Counted from the first letter of the stretch, positions 45,764-54,980 are shown. The stretch: 64,000 nt of DNA from CAZCDS01 sp964497585 (GCA_964497585.1 CAZCDS010000019.1:1-64000); one strand, 5' to 3'. A program made the numbers and translations. Notes: a model not told the origin generated them from the sequence alone.

Positions 45764-46135
45764 TCAAGGGGCAGGCTGTTCCGACAGGATGTGGATCAGA
45801 AACTCCGGATCTACGGGCTTTTCAAGGTACAGGACTGCACCCCTGCTGAGGCACGCATCTCTGACGGAGGGATTTCCAAACGCCGTCATGACAATGACGC
45901 TCACGCTGCGGCGATTCTCGCTAACCCAATCGACAACGCCCAAACCGTTCACTCGAGGCATTTTCAGGTCAGTTATCACCACGTCAACTTGTTGCGACTC
46001 AAGGCAAGAAATAGCCTCCTCCCCATCGCCACAGGTAACCACGCTGAATCCGGCCCGAGAGAGACACCGTCCAAGGCCCCAGAGCAGATCGGGATCGTCG
46101 TCCACGAGGAGTATAGAGGTCTTCCTGTCGTTCAT
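45764..46135 (-). CDS. Single-domain response regulator receiver
   Basis: A 123-residue CheY-like receiver. The acidic pocket is ILLVDDDPD, the phosphoacceptor Asp lies in VVITDLKMPRVNG, the conserved Thr in VIVMTAFG and the Lys in LYLEKPVD. No output domain follows, so it works through protein contacts or in a phosphorelay. The ATG (MNDRKTSILLVD) was chosen because the fold starts there; the in-frame extension upstream is Cys/Arg-rich and unlikely. No kinase is adjacent; the histidine kinases in the window are at 28.6 and 58.9 kb. Confidence 0.88.
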   Translation of the reverse strand: MNDRKTSILLVDDDPDLLWGLGRCLSRAGFSVVTCGDGEEAISCLESQQVDVVITDLKMPRVNGLGVVDWVSENRRSVSVIVMTAFGNPSVRDACLSRGAVLYLEKPVDPEFLIHILSEQPAP

Positions 46136-46466
46136 CGCTTTTTCGCTCCAGCAGGATCGTGGGAAAACCTGTACACAGATTCGACAGCAACGCCCGGCTC
46201 GATACCTTAGCCAAAGGGCACGGCGATGCAGGTTTCCTCTTGTGACGATCCTTGGCAAGTTGCGTGCCAGGTGCGACATCTTCCCTGCGATTCACGTGTC
46301 ACGTGTGATATCAGGACCTTAAGCTATCCGGATTGACGGAGGCGGCCCTTTTCAACGGGACCTTTCATGTATCTGATGCTGGAATTACACGCTCGGCGAT
46401 GGATAGTACGGCTAAGCAATCGAAATGGTTGTCCTCTTTTGTGGCCGATTTTTGAACAAACGGAGT

Positions 46467-46489
46467 AAAACTGCGTGAAGCTCACGCAG
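46467..46489 (-). terminator. Rho-independent terminator of the P1 peptidase gene
   Basis: Read on the minus strand, CTGCGTGA-GCT-TCACGCAG is a perfect 8-base-pair hairpin (46471-46489) directly followed by TTTT (46467-46470). It lies about 140 bases after the P1 peptidase stop. A 16-base GC-only palindrome (46497-46512) sits just before it and could add to the structure. No gene was seen elsewhere in 46136-46625. Confidence 0.65.
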
Positions 46490-46625
46490 CCCCAATCCGC
46501 CGCGCGCGGCGGCTCTGGAGTCCACCACCGCACGACCGCGAGCAACGGCCAAGTAGCATCCTACCAACCGCTGAGCCACAGCCGATGTCGGTCTCTGCAA
46601 TTCTTCCGAAGACCAGGGAGCGAAG

Positions 46626-47630
46626 CTACCTTAGAGGAAGATCTTGGAACGCGGGGAACCCTGCCAGGCTTTTCGCTTCGATCACGGCCCGGATGACGGC
46701 CCGGGCCATACAATCGGCCGCGGAACTACCGATGGCGTTGATGGACTCGGCCTTGGGCTCAGCGAAGAACCCGGCCGCGTCCGGAAGGTCCCGGTGGCCG
46801 GTGGCCAAGCAGAAAATCGTGTCCCCGTCGAACATGGTGTGAGACGGGCGGATGGCCCTTGCCAGTCCATCCTGTGCCATCTGAGCCACCTTTTGGGCCT
46901 GTGCCTTGGTCAGAATCGCGTCGGTGGCGACAACTCCCAGCGTGGTGTTGCGGCCCACCGCAGACTCAGGAGGCTTGGGAAGTTGCACGGCACGGCGGCC
47001 GACTTCGCCGAATTCTTCGCCAATTTGGAGCCGGATCTCCCAGGGACGCCCCGTCGTAGGGTCCACCACCGATCCGAGTGAGTTCACTGCCACCGCTGCA
47101 GCGACGGCAATACCGCTGTCGAGAACTTGACTCGCCGTGCCCAGCCCCCCCTTGATTCCTCCGGCCACCGCTCCCGTGCCCGCACCCACGGATCCTACCG
47201 AAACCGGCCCGCCGCTCGCGGTATCGCAGGCTCCCGAGCCCCAGTCAGGGCCGATAGGCGGCACATACGCCTCTCCCCTGCCCAAGTCGAAGAGCACGGC
47301 AGCGGGCACGATGGGGACCACGTGGCCGTCACCGAGAGGGAATCCCCGTGATTTGTCCGCAAGCCATCGCAGCACTCCATCGCCCGCAGCCAAGCCGTAG
47401 GACGAGCCCCCTGAAAGCACTACAGCCTGAACCTTCTGCACGAGGTTAATCGGGTTCAGGAGGTCCGTCTCCCGGGTGCCGGGAGCGGAACCCCGAACGT
47501 CGACCCCGGCAACCGCGCCATCCGAACACATGATGACCGTCACACCACTTGCAGCCTTCAGATCGGTGAAGTGGCCCACGAGGATTCCTTGTACATCGGT
47601 TATGGCGTTGTTCGTACCGGTCACTGCCAT
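46626..47630 (-). CDS. P1 (S58) family peptidase, L-aminopeptidase/D-esterase type
   Basis: A 334-residue enzyme of the DmpA-like P1 family, in which the precursor cleaves itself before a Ser/Thr nucleophile. The family patterns ITDVQGILVGHFTD at the start, VVLSGGSSYGLAAGDGV in the middle, GSGACDTASGGP, and GRNTTLGVVATDAILTK (nucleophile region) are visible. It cleaves N-terminal residues of small peptides, or D-amino-acid esters or amides. It lies 48 bases downstream of a hotdog thioesterase gene on the same strand and is followed by a terminator. Confidence 0.88.
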   Translation of the reverse strand: MAVTGTNNAITDVQGILVGHFTDLKAASGVTVIMCSDGAVAGVDVRGSAPGTRETDLLNPINLVQKVQAVVLSGGSSYGLAAGDGVLRWLADKSRGFPLGDGHVVPIVPAAVLFDLGRGEAYVPPIGPDWGSGACDTASGGPVSVGSVGAGTGAVAGGIKGGLGTASQVLDSGIAVAAAVAVNSLGSVVDPTTGRPWEIRLQIGEEFGEVGRRAVQLPKPPESAVGRNTTLGVVATDAILTKAQAQKVAQMAQDGLARAIRPSHTMFDGDTIFCLATGHRDLPDAAGFFAEPKAESINAIGSSAADCMARAVIRAVIEAKSLAGFPAFQDLPLR

Positions 47631-47678
47631 GCGTAGTCTCCTTTAAGGATTAAGGCCCCGCGTTGGCATCGCGCGGCT

Positions 47679-48128
47679 TCATTCAGCGGCGACCAGTTGA
47701 TCGAATCGCTCGCGATCCATAAGAAAGTAGTTCCCTGTGGCTCTCGAACAGACCGTGCCGTCCCGGTCGGTGAGTTCTCCGACGAGTCTAACGTTGTTGC
47801 CTTCCTGCGAATCGATGCGACAGCGAACCTCGATTTCACGGTCGACAAAGACCGGCTTAAGGAATTCGATCTGCAACGAGGTCGTCACACCTATCTGGCC
47901 GGTGAGATGGATGGTGGTCCAGCCCATGATTTCGTCGAACATTCCGCTTTGGATGCCCCCGTGGAGCACATCGCCAAATCCCCGGAAGACCGCGGGGGGA
48001 ACCCAGCGGCAGACGAGCTCGTTGGGCTCCATTTCGGTTTCCTGAAAGGTCAACTTTAGTCCTATGGGATTGTCGGCTCCGCAGAAGAAACAGTCCCCTC
48101 GTCCCAGGGGGTTCGGTATCGTTTTCAA
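47679..48128 (-). CDS. PaaI-like hotdog thioesterase
   Basis: A 149-residue hotdog-fold protein. N-terminal CFFCGADNPIGLKL is typical of a PaaI-like subgroup that begins with a small Cys cluster; the central GDVLHGGIQSGMFDEIMGWTT carries the conserved HGG and Asp/Glu pocket, and VTTSLQIEFLKPV and RATGNYFLM complete the fold. It hydrolyses acyl-CoA thioesters; the acyl group is unknown. It is the upstream partner of the P1 peptidase (48-base gap) in a likely two-gene operon. Confidence 0.85.
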   Translation of the reverse strand: MKTIPNPLGRGDCFFCGADNPIGLKLTFQETEMEPNELVCRWVPPAVFRGFGDVLHGGIQSGMFDEIMGWTTIHLTGQIGVTTSLQIEFLKPVFVDREIEVRCRIDSQEGNNVRLVGELTDRDGTVCSRATGNYFLMDRERFDQLVAAE

Positions 48129-48889
48129 CAGCTCAACTCCCTACACCGGACGACATGCGGAAAGGACCTCGGGGACGAGCTTGCCGGCTCCCCAGCCAAT
48201 TCATCCTCCCGCACATCCTCAGTGATTTTCGAAAATATGATGATTACCGCTTCAATGGGCTTCGGTCAAGCCTCCGCTCCGAAAAAGGACGGAAGCCATG
48301 GCGGCCGCTCAGGCTTGCTGTTGCCCGCAACGATATGCGAAGATGCTTGATCCGGAGAAAACCTGCTCCTAGGAAACCAGCTCAACAGAGCTGAATCAGT
48401 GGTCTGAACGGCAGTACGTTGCTCCCGGCGAACAATTCTAATCCGCTTCTCTTTTTTACGCAACGGATCCGAAGCAACGCGCAGGGATTATGTAAAGCGC
48501 CGGCCAACTAGCGCGGGCTGTTCAGTGGTCATGAAGGCAGCTCCACATTCGCGGCCGAGTCAGGATACGCGCCATGAGGTTGCCGAAAACCGTGAACTGG
48601 TTGTTGTCCCGTGGACGGAACTTGTGCTAGAGTAGCGTTATACGGCGGGTTTCGCCCATGGACGGAGCACGTGTTCCACTACCTCAGTTCCAGGTTCGAA
48701 CGACACGACAAGATCGTATTCTTCAAGGGAATCGGGACCGATTAACCAACCTGAAGTCGCCGGACCCCCGATAGGCCGGATAGCGATTTCGGTGCCGGAC
48801 TGCCGGCAATTATTCCCGCTAAATTAGGACGCGGGCTGATTGCCGGAAGACTTCTCCATTCCTCATTTCTCAAGCAAAAGGTGGCACGC
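48129..48889. other. 761-base intergenic region without a recognised gene
   Basis: No credible open frame. A TTGTCC (about 48606) with TAGAGT downstream is a weak promoter candidate far (about 250 bases) from the next gene. I see no repeat array, RNA gene or attachment site. Confidence 0.45.
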
Positions 48890-49747
48890 ATGAATATCCA
48901 TACGGAATGGCAGCCAATTATCTGTCCTGCCTGCAAAGGGAGAGATCTCTCCCTCAGGGAAGTTCGCACGGTTGCGGTCTCCTACCGACAACGCCCGGAA
49001 GGCGCTCCTACAAGCGAACTGCACCGCATCATCCACCAAAGTGAAGAGGGGTGTCTCTACGAGTACGACTCGCGAACGGCGTACCTCGAGGATGTTCAGG
49101 CCCAATGCAATATATGCGGGCTCAAGTGGATGATTCCGGACTGCAAGCGGTTGGAAGACTACCGACCTGTCGAGCCGCCGCCCGCCCGCCCCGCGACCCG
49201 CAAGATACGGGCCAGAGACGTAGCCAGAGATATTACCGGAGGGATGAACGATCCCGATTTGATGGAAAAGTACGACTTGACCGCGAAGCAACTCGAGCTC
49301 CTGCTGCAGCAAATGGTACACAAGGGCGTCCTGACTCAGGAGCAGATCGATGAGCGGCTGAACCTTGCCGAAACGGCTATAACCAGGGCTTTTGACGACA
49401 CGCGAAGATCCATCGACGAATTGGACTACGGTGACAAGCCCACTCGAGCCTCGGAGCCGGCCCCTGCACCGCCGCGTGCGGTAACCGCGGCTGGACCGGG
49501 ACCGACTAGGCAGGCGAGAATAAATGTCAATGACTTCGTAGCAGATGTTCTGACCGGCATGTCCGACCTCGAGCTTCTGGCCAAGTACTCTCTGAACCCT
49601 AAACAACTCCAATTCGTGTTTCAGCGTCTGCTCGATCTGAGCTATGTAACTGTCGCCGAGTTGCAGGACAGAGCTCACATCACTGATACGTCGATAACCA
49701 ATTCTTTTATTGAGGTATACCAGTCACTGAAGGAATTGGAAGACTAG
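48890..49747 (+). CDS. Zinc-ribbon protein with two copies of a helical module
   Basis: A 285-residue protein. N-terminal Cys12/15 and Cys73/76 form a zinc ribbon (CPAC...CNIC) around a conserved stretch. Residues 106-178 and 211-284 are two copies of one helical module: RDVARDITGGMNDPDLMEKY...VLTQEQID and NDFVADVLTGMSDLELLAKY...VTVAELQD, each ending with an (A/S)IT..F.......SL.EL-type helix. The same module heads the PilZ protein at 20474-21007. A Pro/Ala-rich linker (180-210) joins the copies. The ATG follows AAAAGGTGGCACGC. It is probably a regulator or adaptor; the function is unknown. Confidence 0.8.
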   Translation: MNIHTEWQPIICPACKGRDLSLREVRTVAVSYRQRPEGAPTSELHRIIHQSEEGCLYEYDSRTAYLEDVQAQCNICGLKWMIPDCKRLEDYRPVEPPPARPATRKIRARDVARDITGGMNDPDLMEKYDLTAKQLELLLQQMVHKGVLTQEQIDERLNLAETAITRAFDDTRRSIDELDYGDKPTRASEPAPAPPRAVTAAGPGPTRQARINVNDFVADVLTGMSDLELLAKYSLNPKQLQFVFQRLLDLSYVTVAELQDRAHITDTSITNSFIEVYQSLKELED

Positions 49748-49894
49748 CAGTTCCGTCGAAGACACCTCAGCCTCGTATTGCCTGGGTCATGGGCAGCATG
49801 GACAGCCTGTTCCGCCGTGGTCTCACGGCTCAAGAGATACGTGCGTACAGACATGCGTTGGGGTCGCTCAGGCGGTGGCTTCCGTGAAATATGC

Positions 49895-49924
49895 TTGACT
49901 CTCATCGGCAAAAAATGATAGATT
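49895..49924 (+). promoter_or_regulatory. Sigma-70-type promoter of the outer-membrane protein gene
   Basis: TTGACT (49895-49900) and TAGATT (49919-49924) are separated by 18 bases, about 40 bases upstream of the coding start at 49964. Confidence 0.5.
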
Positions 49925-49963
49925 ATCCAGAATTATCACTGATTTGGACAGGGATATGAGGAA

Positions 49964-50815
49964 GTGGGAAAGGCCCGTCTCTCGCGCTGCTCAATGATTT
50001 TCCTCATCATGGCCGGCACACTCTTTTGGGTGCATGGAGCCGGTTCCAGTGCCGCGGCTCAGAGTCTCCGAGGAATCCTGGACACCCTCTCACCCCTCGT
50101 TACCATGCCCGCCGTCCAGGGAGAAGTGCAGCTCCGCCCGATCTGGATGAAAGTTGCCTCGGGTCACAACAGCATACCGAGCCTCGGACTGTCCTGGGAT
50201 CTGCGGGAGGATTTCGGCCTCGTTGATCCGGCCCTGTTTCTCGATCTGATGTTTCGATTGCAGGTGGGTCGTCTCGGCTTCAGACTTCAGTCCAACATGG
50301 CGGACTTCACCGGAAAGAGGAGATTCATGAACCAGCCGGGCCAACCCACCGGCGGAGCCCGTCTGGAATACTCCGGCATTCGCCTGGGCTGGGACGTGGA
50401 CATACTGAGGTGGGGCAGGTCTCGGGCCGGATTGGATGTGGACTATGATTATTTCCCCGCGCGGTTCACGGAGTCTATCGAGACGCCCGGCGGAGGCAAG
50501 AAGATCCTCGGTAAGGAGGCTCTCACCATCGGCGTTCACGCCGCGTTTGTGCCCGGCTACAATCTCTGGGGGATCTCACCCGTTCTCGAAGTTCGAGCAC
50601 GCAGACCCCTGGCCGGCGCCGTAGTCAGCGAAGTAGAGATAGCAGCGGGCCTCATCGGGCCGGAAACCGTGCTGGGCGTGACAGGGATAAGAGGCGGCTT
50701 CCGAAGAACGTCGGTCGGCTTCAAGGCCGATCAGTTTTACAATAACGTAGAGGTGAAAAGCGAGTTTGACGCCACGTTGGAAGGTGTGTTCGGAGAACTG
50801 GTTTACTACTACTGA
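49964..50815 (+). CDS. Probable outer-membrane beta-barrel protein
   Basis: A 283-residue exported protein. The N-terminus MGKARLSRCSMIFLIMAGTLFWVHGAGSSAAAQS is a signal peptide with a basic n-region and A-x-A sites. The mature part has repeated amphipathic strands (PSLGLSWDLRED, LMFRLQVGRLGFRLQS, GIRLGWDVDILRW, LEVRARRPLAG) and ends with the aromatic strand VFGELVYYY, typical of outer-membrane barrels. I chose the GTG at 49964 because it supplies the basic n-region. A short 14-codon ATG frame (49956-49997) overlaps it and ends with ATGA at 49994, an in-frame ATG that is the alternative start. Function unknown. Confidence 0.6.
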   Translation: MGKARLSRCSMIFLIMAGTLFWVHGAGSSAAAQSLRGILDTLSPLVTMPAVQGEVQLRPIWMKVASGHNSIPSLGLSWDLREDFGLVDPALFLDLMFRLQVGRLGFRLQSNMADFTGKRRFMNQPGQPTGGARLEYSGIRLGWDVDILRWGRSRAGLDVDYDYFPARFTESIETPGGGKKILGKEALTIGVHAAFVPGYNLWGISPVLEVRARRPLAGAVVSEVEIAAGLIGPETVLGVTGIRGGFRRTSVGFKADQFYNNVEVKSEFDATLEGVFGELVYYY

Positions 50816-51098
50816 GAAGGGATGACGGTTCCTCGGAACGGACCGCCGGCCTTTATATCGCGGCTCAGACTGTACACACGCAATGCAACCATTGTGCAGT
50901 CTTCCCTCCGACTTGATTTCTGTCCCCATCCTTCACGACTCTCCGAACGGATCAGTTGGAAACCCGCACGGTCGCGTCGAGAAGAGGTCAGCCTTCCAGA
51001 TGACGAAGCCCATTTCGCCATGACAGGCTCCCTTCGGAGTGTACCGTGAAGGAACCTTTATTCCAACATCTTATCTCCCGAATAGTAGAAAAAACCTA

Positions 51099-51127
51099 TA
51101 GACCTAATGACAACAGTGTGATATTAT
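51099..51127 (+). promoter_or_regulatory. Sigma-70-type promoter of the small exported frame
   Basis: TAGACC (51099-51104) and TATTAT (51122-51127) are separated by 17 bases in an AT-rich stretch that stands out from its GC-rich surroundings. The start codon at 51155 lies about 28 bases further. The remainder of 50816-51154 shows no gene. Confidence 0.5.
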
Positions 51128-51154
51128 ATCCGAAATATTTTACAGAGTAAAAAC

Positions 51155-51526
51155 ATGCGTCACGTTCTTATTGTCCTATTGCTCCTTTTTCTGATCGCGG
51201 CTGGGCCCGCGAAGGGGATCTCCCAGACCCTGGAGGTTCAGCGGTCCGCTGCCTATGCTACCGGCCTTTTCGAGGAGAACTCGATCCTGGCAAGTCTGCT
51301 CACGATACCCGATTTGCTGGCAGGGATCTTTCCTGCCTCCGTTGTCATGCTTGGAATCAGTCAGGCTAAGTGGCCGAAGCCTTCAACATGGGCTACGATT
51401 CCCCCCCGCGCGCACCAGGCTTGCAGCCATGTGTGCTTCAGGCAATGGGCAACGCCTCCCTATTTGCATGGCCGCCAGTTCCGGCGCTCTCCTGTAGGAC
51501 CTCGGCAGCCGCTCCGTAGGCGCTGA
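51155..51526 (+). pseudogene. Small exported frame, possibly frameshifted
   Basis: A 123-codon frame with a good signal peptide (MRHVLIVLLLLFLIAAGPAKG) and a reasonable first half (to ASVVMLGISQAKW near residue 72), after which it turns Pro/Arg/Cys-rich and stops. In another frame, the stretch after about 51370 reads AEAFNMGYDSPPRAPGLQPC..., more protein-like than the frame it replaces. So a frameshift or natural decay of a longer exported protein gene is suspected. No family is recognised. Confidence 0.3.
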
Positions 51527-51695
51527 ACGTGGTCACAGCAACTTCCACGCTTTGAGAGGTATGGTCCCGCGGAGGCGCGAGACCCTACCTTACCGACAGG
51601 ATACTGTTATTGCGGCCTCAGGCTGCGCCTCCTTCGTGATCTTTCATACGAGTGCGCATCGGCCGGCATAAGGGGTTGTACGCAGTGGCACGTGA

Positions 51696-52895
51696 TCAGG
51701 CTCGCTCGTGTGAGGCGAACCAGGGGACGGTGGCAAGACAAATCCTCACCAGGAGCAGCATAACCGGGACCTCGATCAGTACGCCGACCACCGTGGCCAG
51801 AGAGGCGCCCGACGACAGTCCAAAGAGCATCGTCGAAGTAGCGATAGCCACCTCAAAATGATTGGAGGCCCCGATCATCGCGGAAGGTGCGGCATCCTCG
51901 TACGAAAGCCGCAGGAGCCTGGCTGTACCGTAAGTGAACCAGAAGATAAGATTGGTCTGGATAAATATGGGGATCGCAATCCAGAGTATGGTAAGCGGAT
52001 TTGAAAGAATCACCTCACCCTTGAAGGAGAAGAGAAGAATCAGGGTAATAAGGAGCGCGACGATGGTTATCGGGGTGAGAATGTGAAGGAACTCCTGCCT
52101 GAACCACACCTCACCCTTCGCTCGGATGATGAGTTTCCTGGTAAAATAACCGGCAACCAACGGCAATGCCACATAGATTCCGATCGACAACACGAGCGCT
52201 TCCCATGGGACCGGGAGCCTGCCCACCCCCAGAAGATAACCGCCGAGCGGTCCATATAAAACCAGCATCGTCAAGGAATTGATCGCGACCATGACGAGCG
52301 TGTGCCCGTCATTTCCCCGTGCCAAGAATCCCCAGACCAGCACCATCGCGGTGCACGGAGCAATTCCCAGAAGAATGCAGCCTGCCAGGTAACTTCTCCA
52401 CAGCGGGACCTCCAACATTTTGACTCCGTGCACGAGAACAACCGTGCCCACTCCGTGGGACGACCCCACCGGAAGGTTCAACCCGAGCGGCATCTTGACG
52501 AGATCCGTTGCATTCGGCCCGATAAAGGTCACGAACAGTGTGCCGAGACAGACCAGGGAGATGAGATACATGGTAAAAGGCTTTACGGCCCAGTTGACGA
52601 ATAAGGTTAACAGCACCGGCTTCGCGTTCTTTCCCGCTTTGACCACTTCGCCGAAGTCGATCTTTACCATGATCGGGTACATCATGAAGAAGAGACAAAC
52701 TGCGATCGGGATAGAAACCACCGGGGCCTCATTCACGTAGATTGCCAGCCCGTCGAGAAACGACGCAACGCCGGGAGCAAGCTCTCCGATGACGATCCCC
52801 GCGACGATGCAGAGGATGACCCACACGGACAGGTACTTCTCGAACAGCGATAGTCCTTTAGGTTCCTTTGTGATACAGGCTTCAGTTGCAGTCAT
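51696..52895 (-). CDS. acr3: Acr3-type arsenite efflux permease
   Basis: A 399-residue membrane protein of the Acr3 (BART superfamily) arsenite exporters. It has ten hydrophobic segments, the conserved motif GIAPCTAMVLVWGFLARG with its essential Cys, and the SNHFEVAIATST stretch with its conserved Glu, both typical of Acr3. It pumps As(III), and possibly Sb(III), out of the cell. It lies at the downstream end of the arsenic/redox island, 416 bases after the FmdE gene on the same strand, so it may have its own promoter; ArsR control through the sites at 57.4-57.8 kb would need read-through. Confidence 0.92.
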   Translation of the reverse strand: MTATEACITKEPKGLSLFEKYLSVWVILCIVAGIVIGELAPGVASFLDGLAIYVNEAPVVSIPIAVCLFFMMYPIMVKIDFGEVVKAGKNAKPVLLTLFVNWAVKPFTMYLISLVCLGTLFVTFIGPNATDLVKMPLGLNLPVGSSHGVGTVVLVHGVKMLEVPLWRSYLAGCILLGIAPCTAMVLVWGFLARGNDGHTLVMVAINSLTMLVLYGPLGGYLLGVGRLPVPWEALVLSIGIYVALPLVAGYFTRKLIIRAKGEVWFRQEFLHILTPITIVALLITLILLFSFKGEVILSNPLTILWIAIPIFIQTNLIFWFTYGTARLLRLSYEDAAPSAMIGASNHFEVAIATSTMLFGLSSGASLATVVGVLIEVPVMLLLVRICLATVPWFASHERA

Positions 52896-53311
52896 TGCGA
52901 GTTTCCCTCATTGCTTTCCAGAGTTTCCTGCATCCCTTCAACCGAGGCTCCAATCTCATCCCGGAGTCCACGACAATGCGCTGAAGCCTCTTTCTCGTTT
53001 CTTGTGCGCTTCCCCGACTTCGGGGATCGTCAAATCTCACATAAGTCGGGCTGGTGTTGGGAGGACTAAATGGAAAGAGCCACTGCCCATAACCACAGAG
53101 GGACCCGAAGCAGTCAAATTTGAGATCCTGCAGGGTGGGAACATGCTTGGTTTGTCGGTCTGAGATTTCCAATCCACTCTCAACAATCGTTCTGACTGTT
53201 CCGATCAATGGGAACCGCAAAGCGGTATGTGACGCGATTTCGCCTTTTAGGTCTTCACATCAGATGTGATACGACAGAACGAAGTCGGAATGCCGGGATG
53301 CTCAGCAAGCT
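52896..53311. other. Intergenic region with a palindrome, before acr3
   Basis: It lies between the FmdE gene and acr3 on the minus strand. TCACATC-A-GATGTGA (53255-53269) is a perfect 7+7-base palindrome and could be an operator. A 112-codon minus-strand frame (52882-53220) has no family signal and is not credited. No second ArsR-type site (TATTTGAC) was seen here. Confidence 0.4.
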
Positions 53312-54097
53312 CTACTGGTGTCTTACGTTCTTGTAATCATTGTCTTTTCTTTTTCCCAGGTCACGACGGACCGGCTCAGGCCATGCGTATCCTTTGATTT
53401 CCTCGACGAGAAAGGATCCGCTCAGCGGTTTCTTGACCAGCCGTCCGGCATATGCCCACTGGAGCTTCCCGAACAGGTCAATGTCCTTTGGGCTGAAGCT
53501 TCCCGACTGAATCTTCTTCATTTGAGCCTTTACTTCTGAGGGATAGATCTCGGGATTCCGCGTCACCTTAACTGTCTCAGCGGTCGAAATGCGCTGGACA
53601 ATGAACCCTCCTCCTTTGAGAGAGCCGTCTATGTAGTGCGAGCCGAATCTTGCCCTGGCACCCGTAAGATAGGAGGCAACATCTCCGCCGCAAGCCGAGT
53701 TGTTCGAGACGATGCGAAGATCGGTTCGGTCGACTATGCCGTCAGCAAAGAGCCTGTCCAGTGCGACTCTGAGAGCACAGGCAGCCTCAACGAGTCCCCC
53801 GCAAAGATGACCGTGGAATTTGATGAAGTCTTCAATGGTTATGCGCTTGGTCTGCGAAGCGTAACGACCATACTTGTGAAGAGTGTCTTTCACCTCAAAG
53901 GCTGGAGCATAGGGGGCTGTCGCGAGCCATTCGGGATAATACCAACTGCGTTCTTGAGCTACGATGGAGCTGTCACCCGTCGCTCTTCCCTGTGCAAACA
54001 GGCCGGCTCCGGCATGCAGAAGAAACAGCGCAAGGCACAGCCAAATCCATGCCACCTGTCGCAACGACACGGCACGTGATATCGAAAAGAATCCCAT
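53312..54097 (-). CDS. Exported FmdE-domain protein
   Basis: A 261-residue protein. Residues 12-36 form a hydrophobic stretch (QVAWIWLCLALFLLHAGAGLFAQ), a signal peptide or anchor. From about 85 the FmdE family domain follows: FIKFHGHLCGGLVEAACALR with the His95/His97/Cys99 metal-type motif, then SNNSACGGDVASYLTGAR. FmdE-type domains are linked to molybdenum/tungsten enzymes and bind metal. The export signal is unusual, suggesting a periplasmic metal or redox role. The ATG follows CGACGAGGTGCCA. It is the fourth gene after the permease in the arsenic/redox island; the role there is unknown. Confidence 0.75.
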   Translation of the reverse strand: MGFFSISRAVSLRQVAWIWLCLALFLLHAGAGLFAQGRATGDSSIVAQERSWYYPEWLATAPYAPAFEVKDTLHKYGRYASQTKRITIEDFIKFHGHLCGGLVEAACALRVALDRLFADGIVDRTDLRIVSNNSACGGDVASYLTGARARFGSHYIDGSLKGGGFIVQRISTAETVKVTRNPEIYPSEVKAQMKKIQSGSFSPKDIDLFGKLQWAYAGRLVKKPLSGSFLVEEIKGYAWPEPVRRDLGKRKDNDYKNVRHQ

Positions 54098-54214
54098 TGG
54101 CACCTCGTCGACCGTATTGCGTATCATGTGCAGCGGACTGGAATGCCCTCCGTACAAGCCGTCCTCGGCCTTTGCGCCGGTCTCGGCAACGAGGAGGGCC
54201 ATTATCGCTCAGAC

Positions 54215-54925
54215 CTAGAAAGCAAATCCGAGACTCGGAAACATCGTGCCGATGGCTATGTAGAGTCCCACAACTCCCAGCAGAGCTCCGGCTGCTCGTT
54301 TGATGATAAGGTTTGCAGTACGGAGTCTCGCCGACCCCAGGAGATGCCTCGCCGCTCCCGCGGATGTGCCGACGGCGACAATAAGCAGGCAGTGCCCGAT
54401 GCCGTAGAATAGCATCAGAAACCCACCGAAAACGGGACCTTTCACCGGTATGAGACTCACGATGAGCAGCAGGGCAGGTCCTGTACAGGGCAGCGAGACA
54501 AGACCGAACATGAATCCGAACAGGGCTGCTCCCACATACCCGCTGAATTTCGGGAGCTTGTCCTGAGAGATGGCCAGGGGAATGTGAAATAGATCCATGA
54601 AGTGGAGTCCCAGAAGGATGCATATCCCGGCTACCACATAGATCATGTACCGTGACTGGAGGAAGGGCGCGGCAGCCAATCCCACGGAGAAGAGAACGGC
54701 CAGTTCGAGACTGAATCCGAGCACAAAGACGACGGTATACAGAAAGGACTTCTGTGTTGTCATCTCCTCTCCCATGCCCCCTATGAACCCTATCAACAGG
54801 GGAACCATCACCAGTACGCACGGATTCATTGCGGTGAGGGCTCCTCCCAGGAACGCTCCGACAGCCGCCAAAACGAGGCTCCCCGATGACAACCACTGTT
54901 GGACTAGTACTATAATCGATTCCAT
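54215..54925 (-). CDS. CcdA/DsbD-like membrane thiol-electron carrier
   Basis: A 236-residue protein with six hydrophobic helices. The paired redox cysteines of CcdA-type proteins are present: TAMNPCVLVMVP (Cys36) near the start of helix 1 and SLPCTGPALLLI (Cys146) near the start of helix 4. It passes electrons from cytoplasmic thioredoxin across the inner membrane to periplasmic thiol proteins; the exported thioredoxin upstream is a likely recipient. The ATG follows CAGGAGAACTCC. It is 55 bases downstream of the exported thioredoxin gene. Confidence 0.88.
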   Translation of the reverse strand: MESIIVLVQQWLSSGSLVLAAVGAFLGGALTAMNPCVLVMVPLLIGFIGGMGEEMTTQKSFLYTVVFVLGFSLELAVLFSVGLAAAPFLQSRYMIYVVAGICILLGLHFMDLFHIPLAISQDKLPKFSGYVGAALFGFMFGLVSLPCTGPALLLIVSLIPVKGPVFGGFLMLFYGIGHCLLIVAVGTSAGAARHLLGSARLRTANLIIKRAAGALLGVVGLYIAIGTMFPSLGFAF

Positions 54926-54980
54926 GGAGTTCTCCTGATATCGTACTCGCCTTCAGAGATCGGAAAAGCGCAGAACCCCG

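Noticed and set aside
48690..48712. GGTTCGAAC-like T-arm, considered as a tRNA
   Set aside because: No acceptor stem, D-arm or anticodon arm fits around it.
48863..49678. A 271-codon minus-strand frame
   Set aside because: Antisense to the zinc-ribbon protein, which has a ribosome site, paired cysteines and repeated modules.
52882..53220. A 112-codon minus-strand frame between acr3 and the FmdE gene
   Set aside because: No ribosome site, odd composition, no recognised family, and it overlaps the acr3 start.
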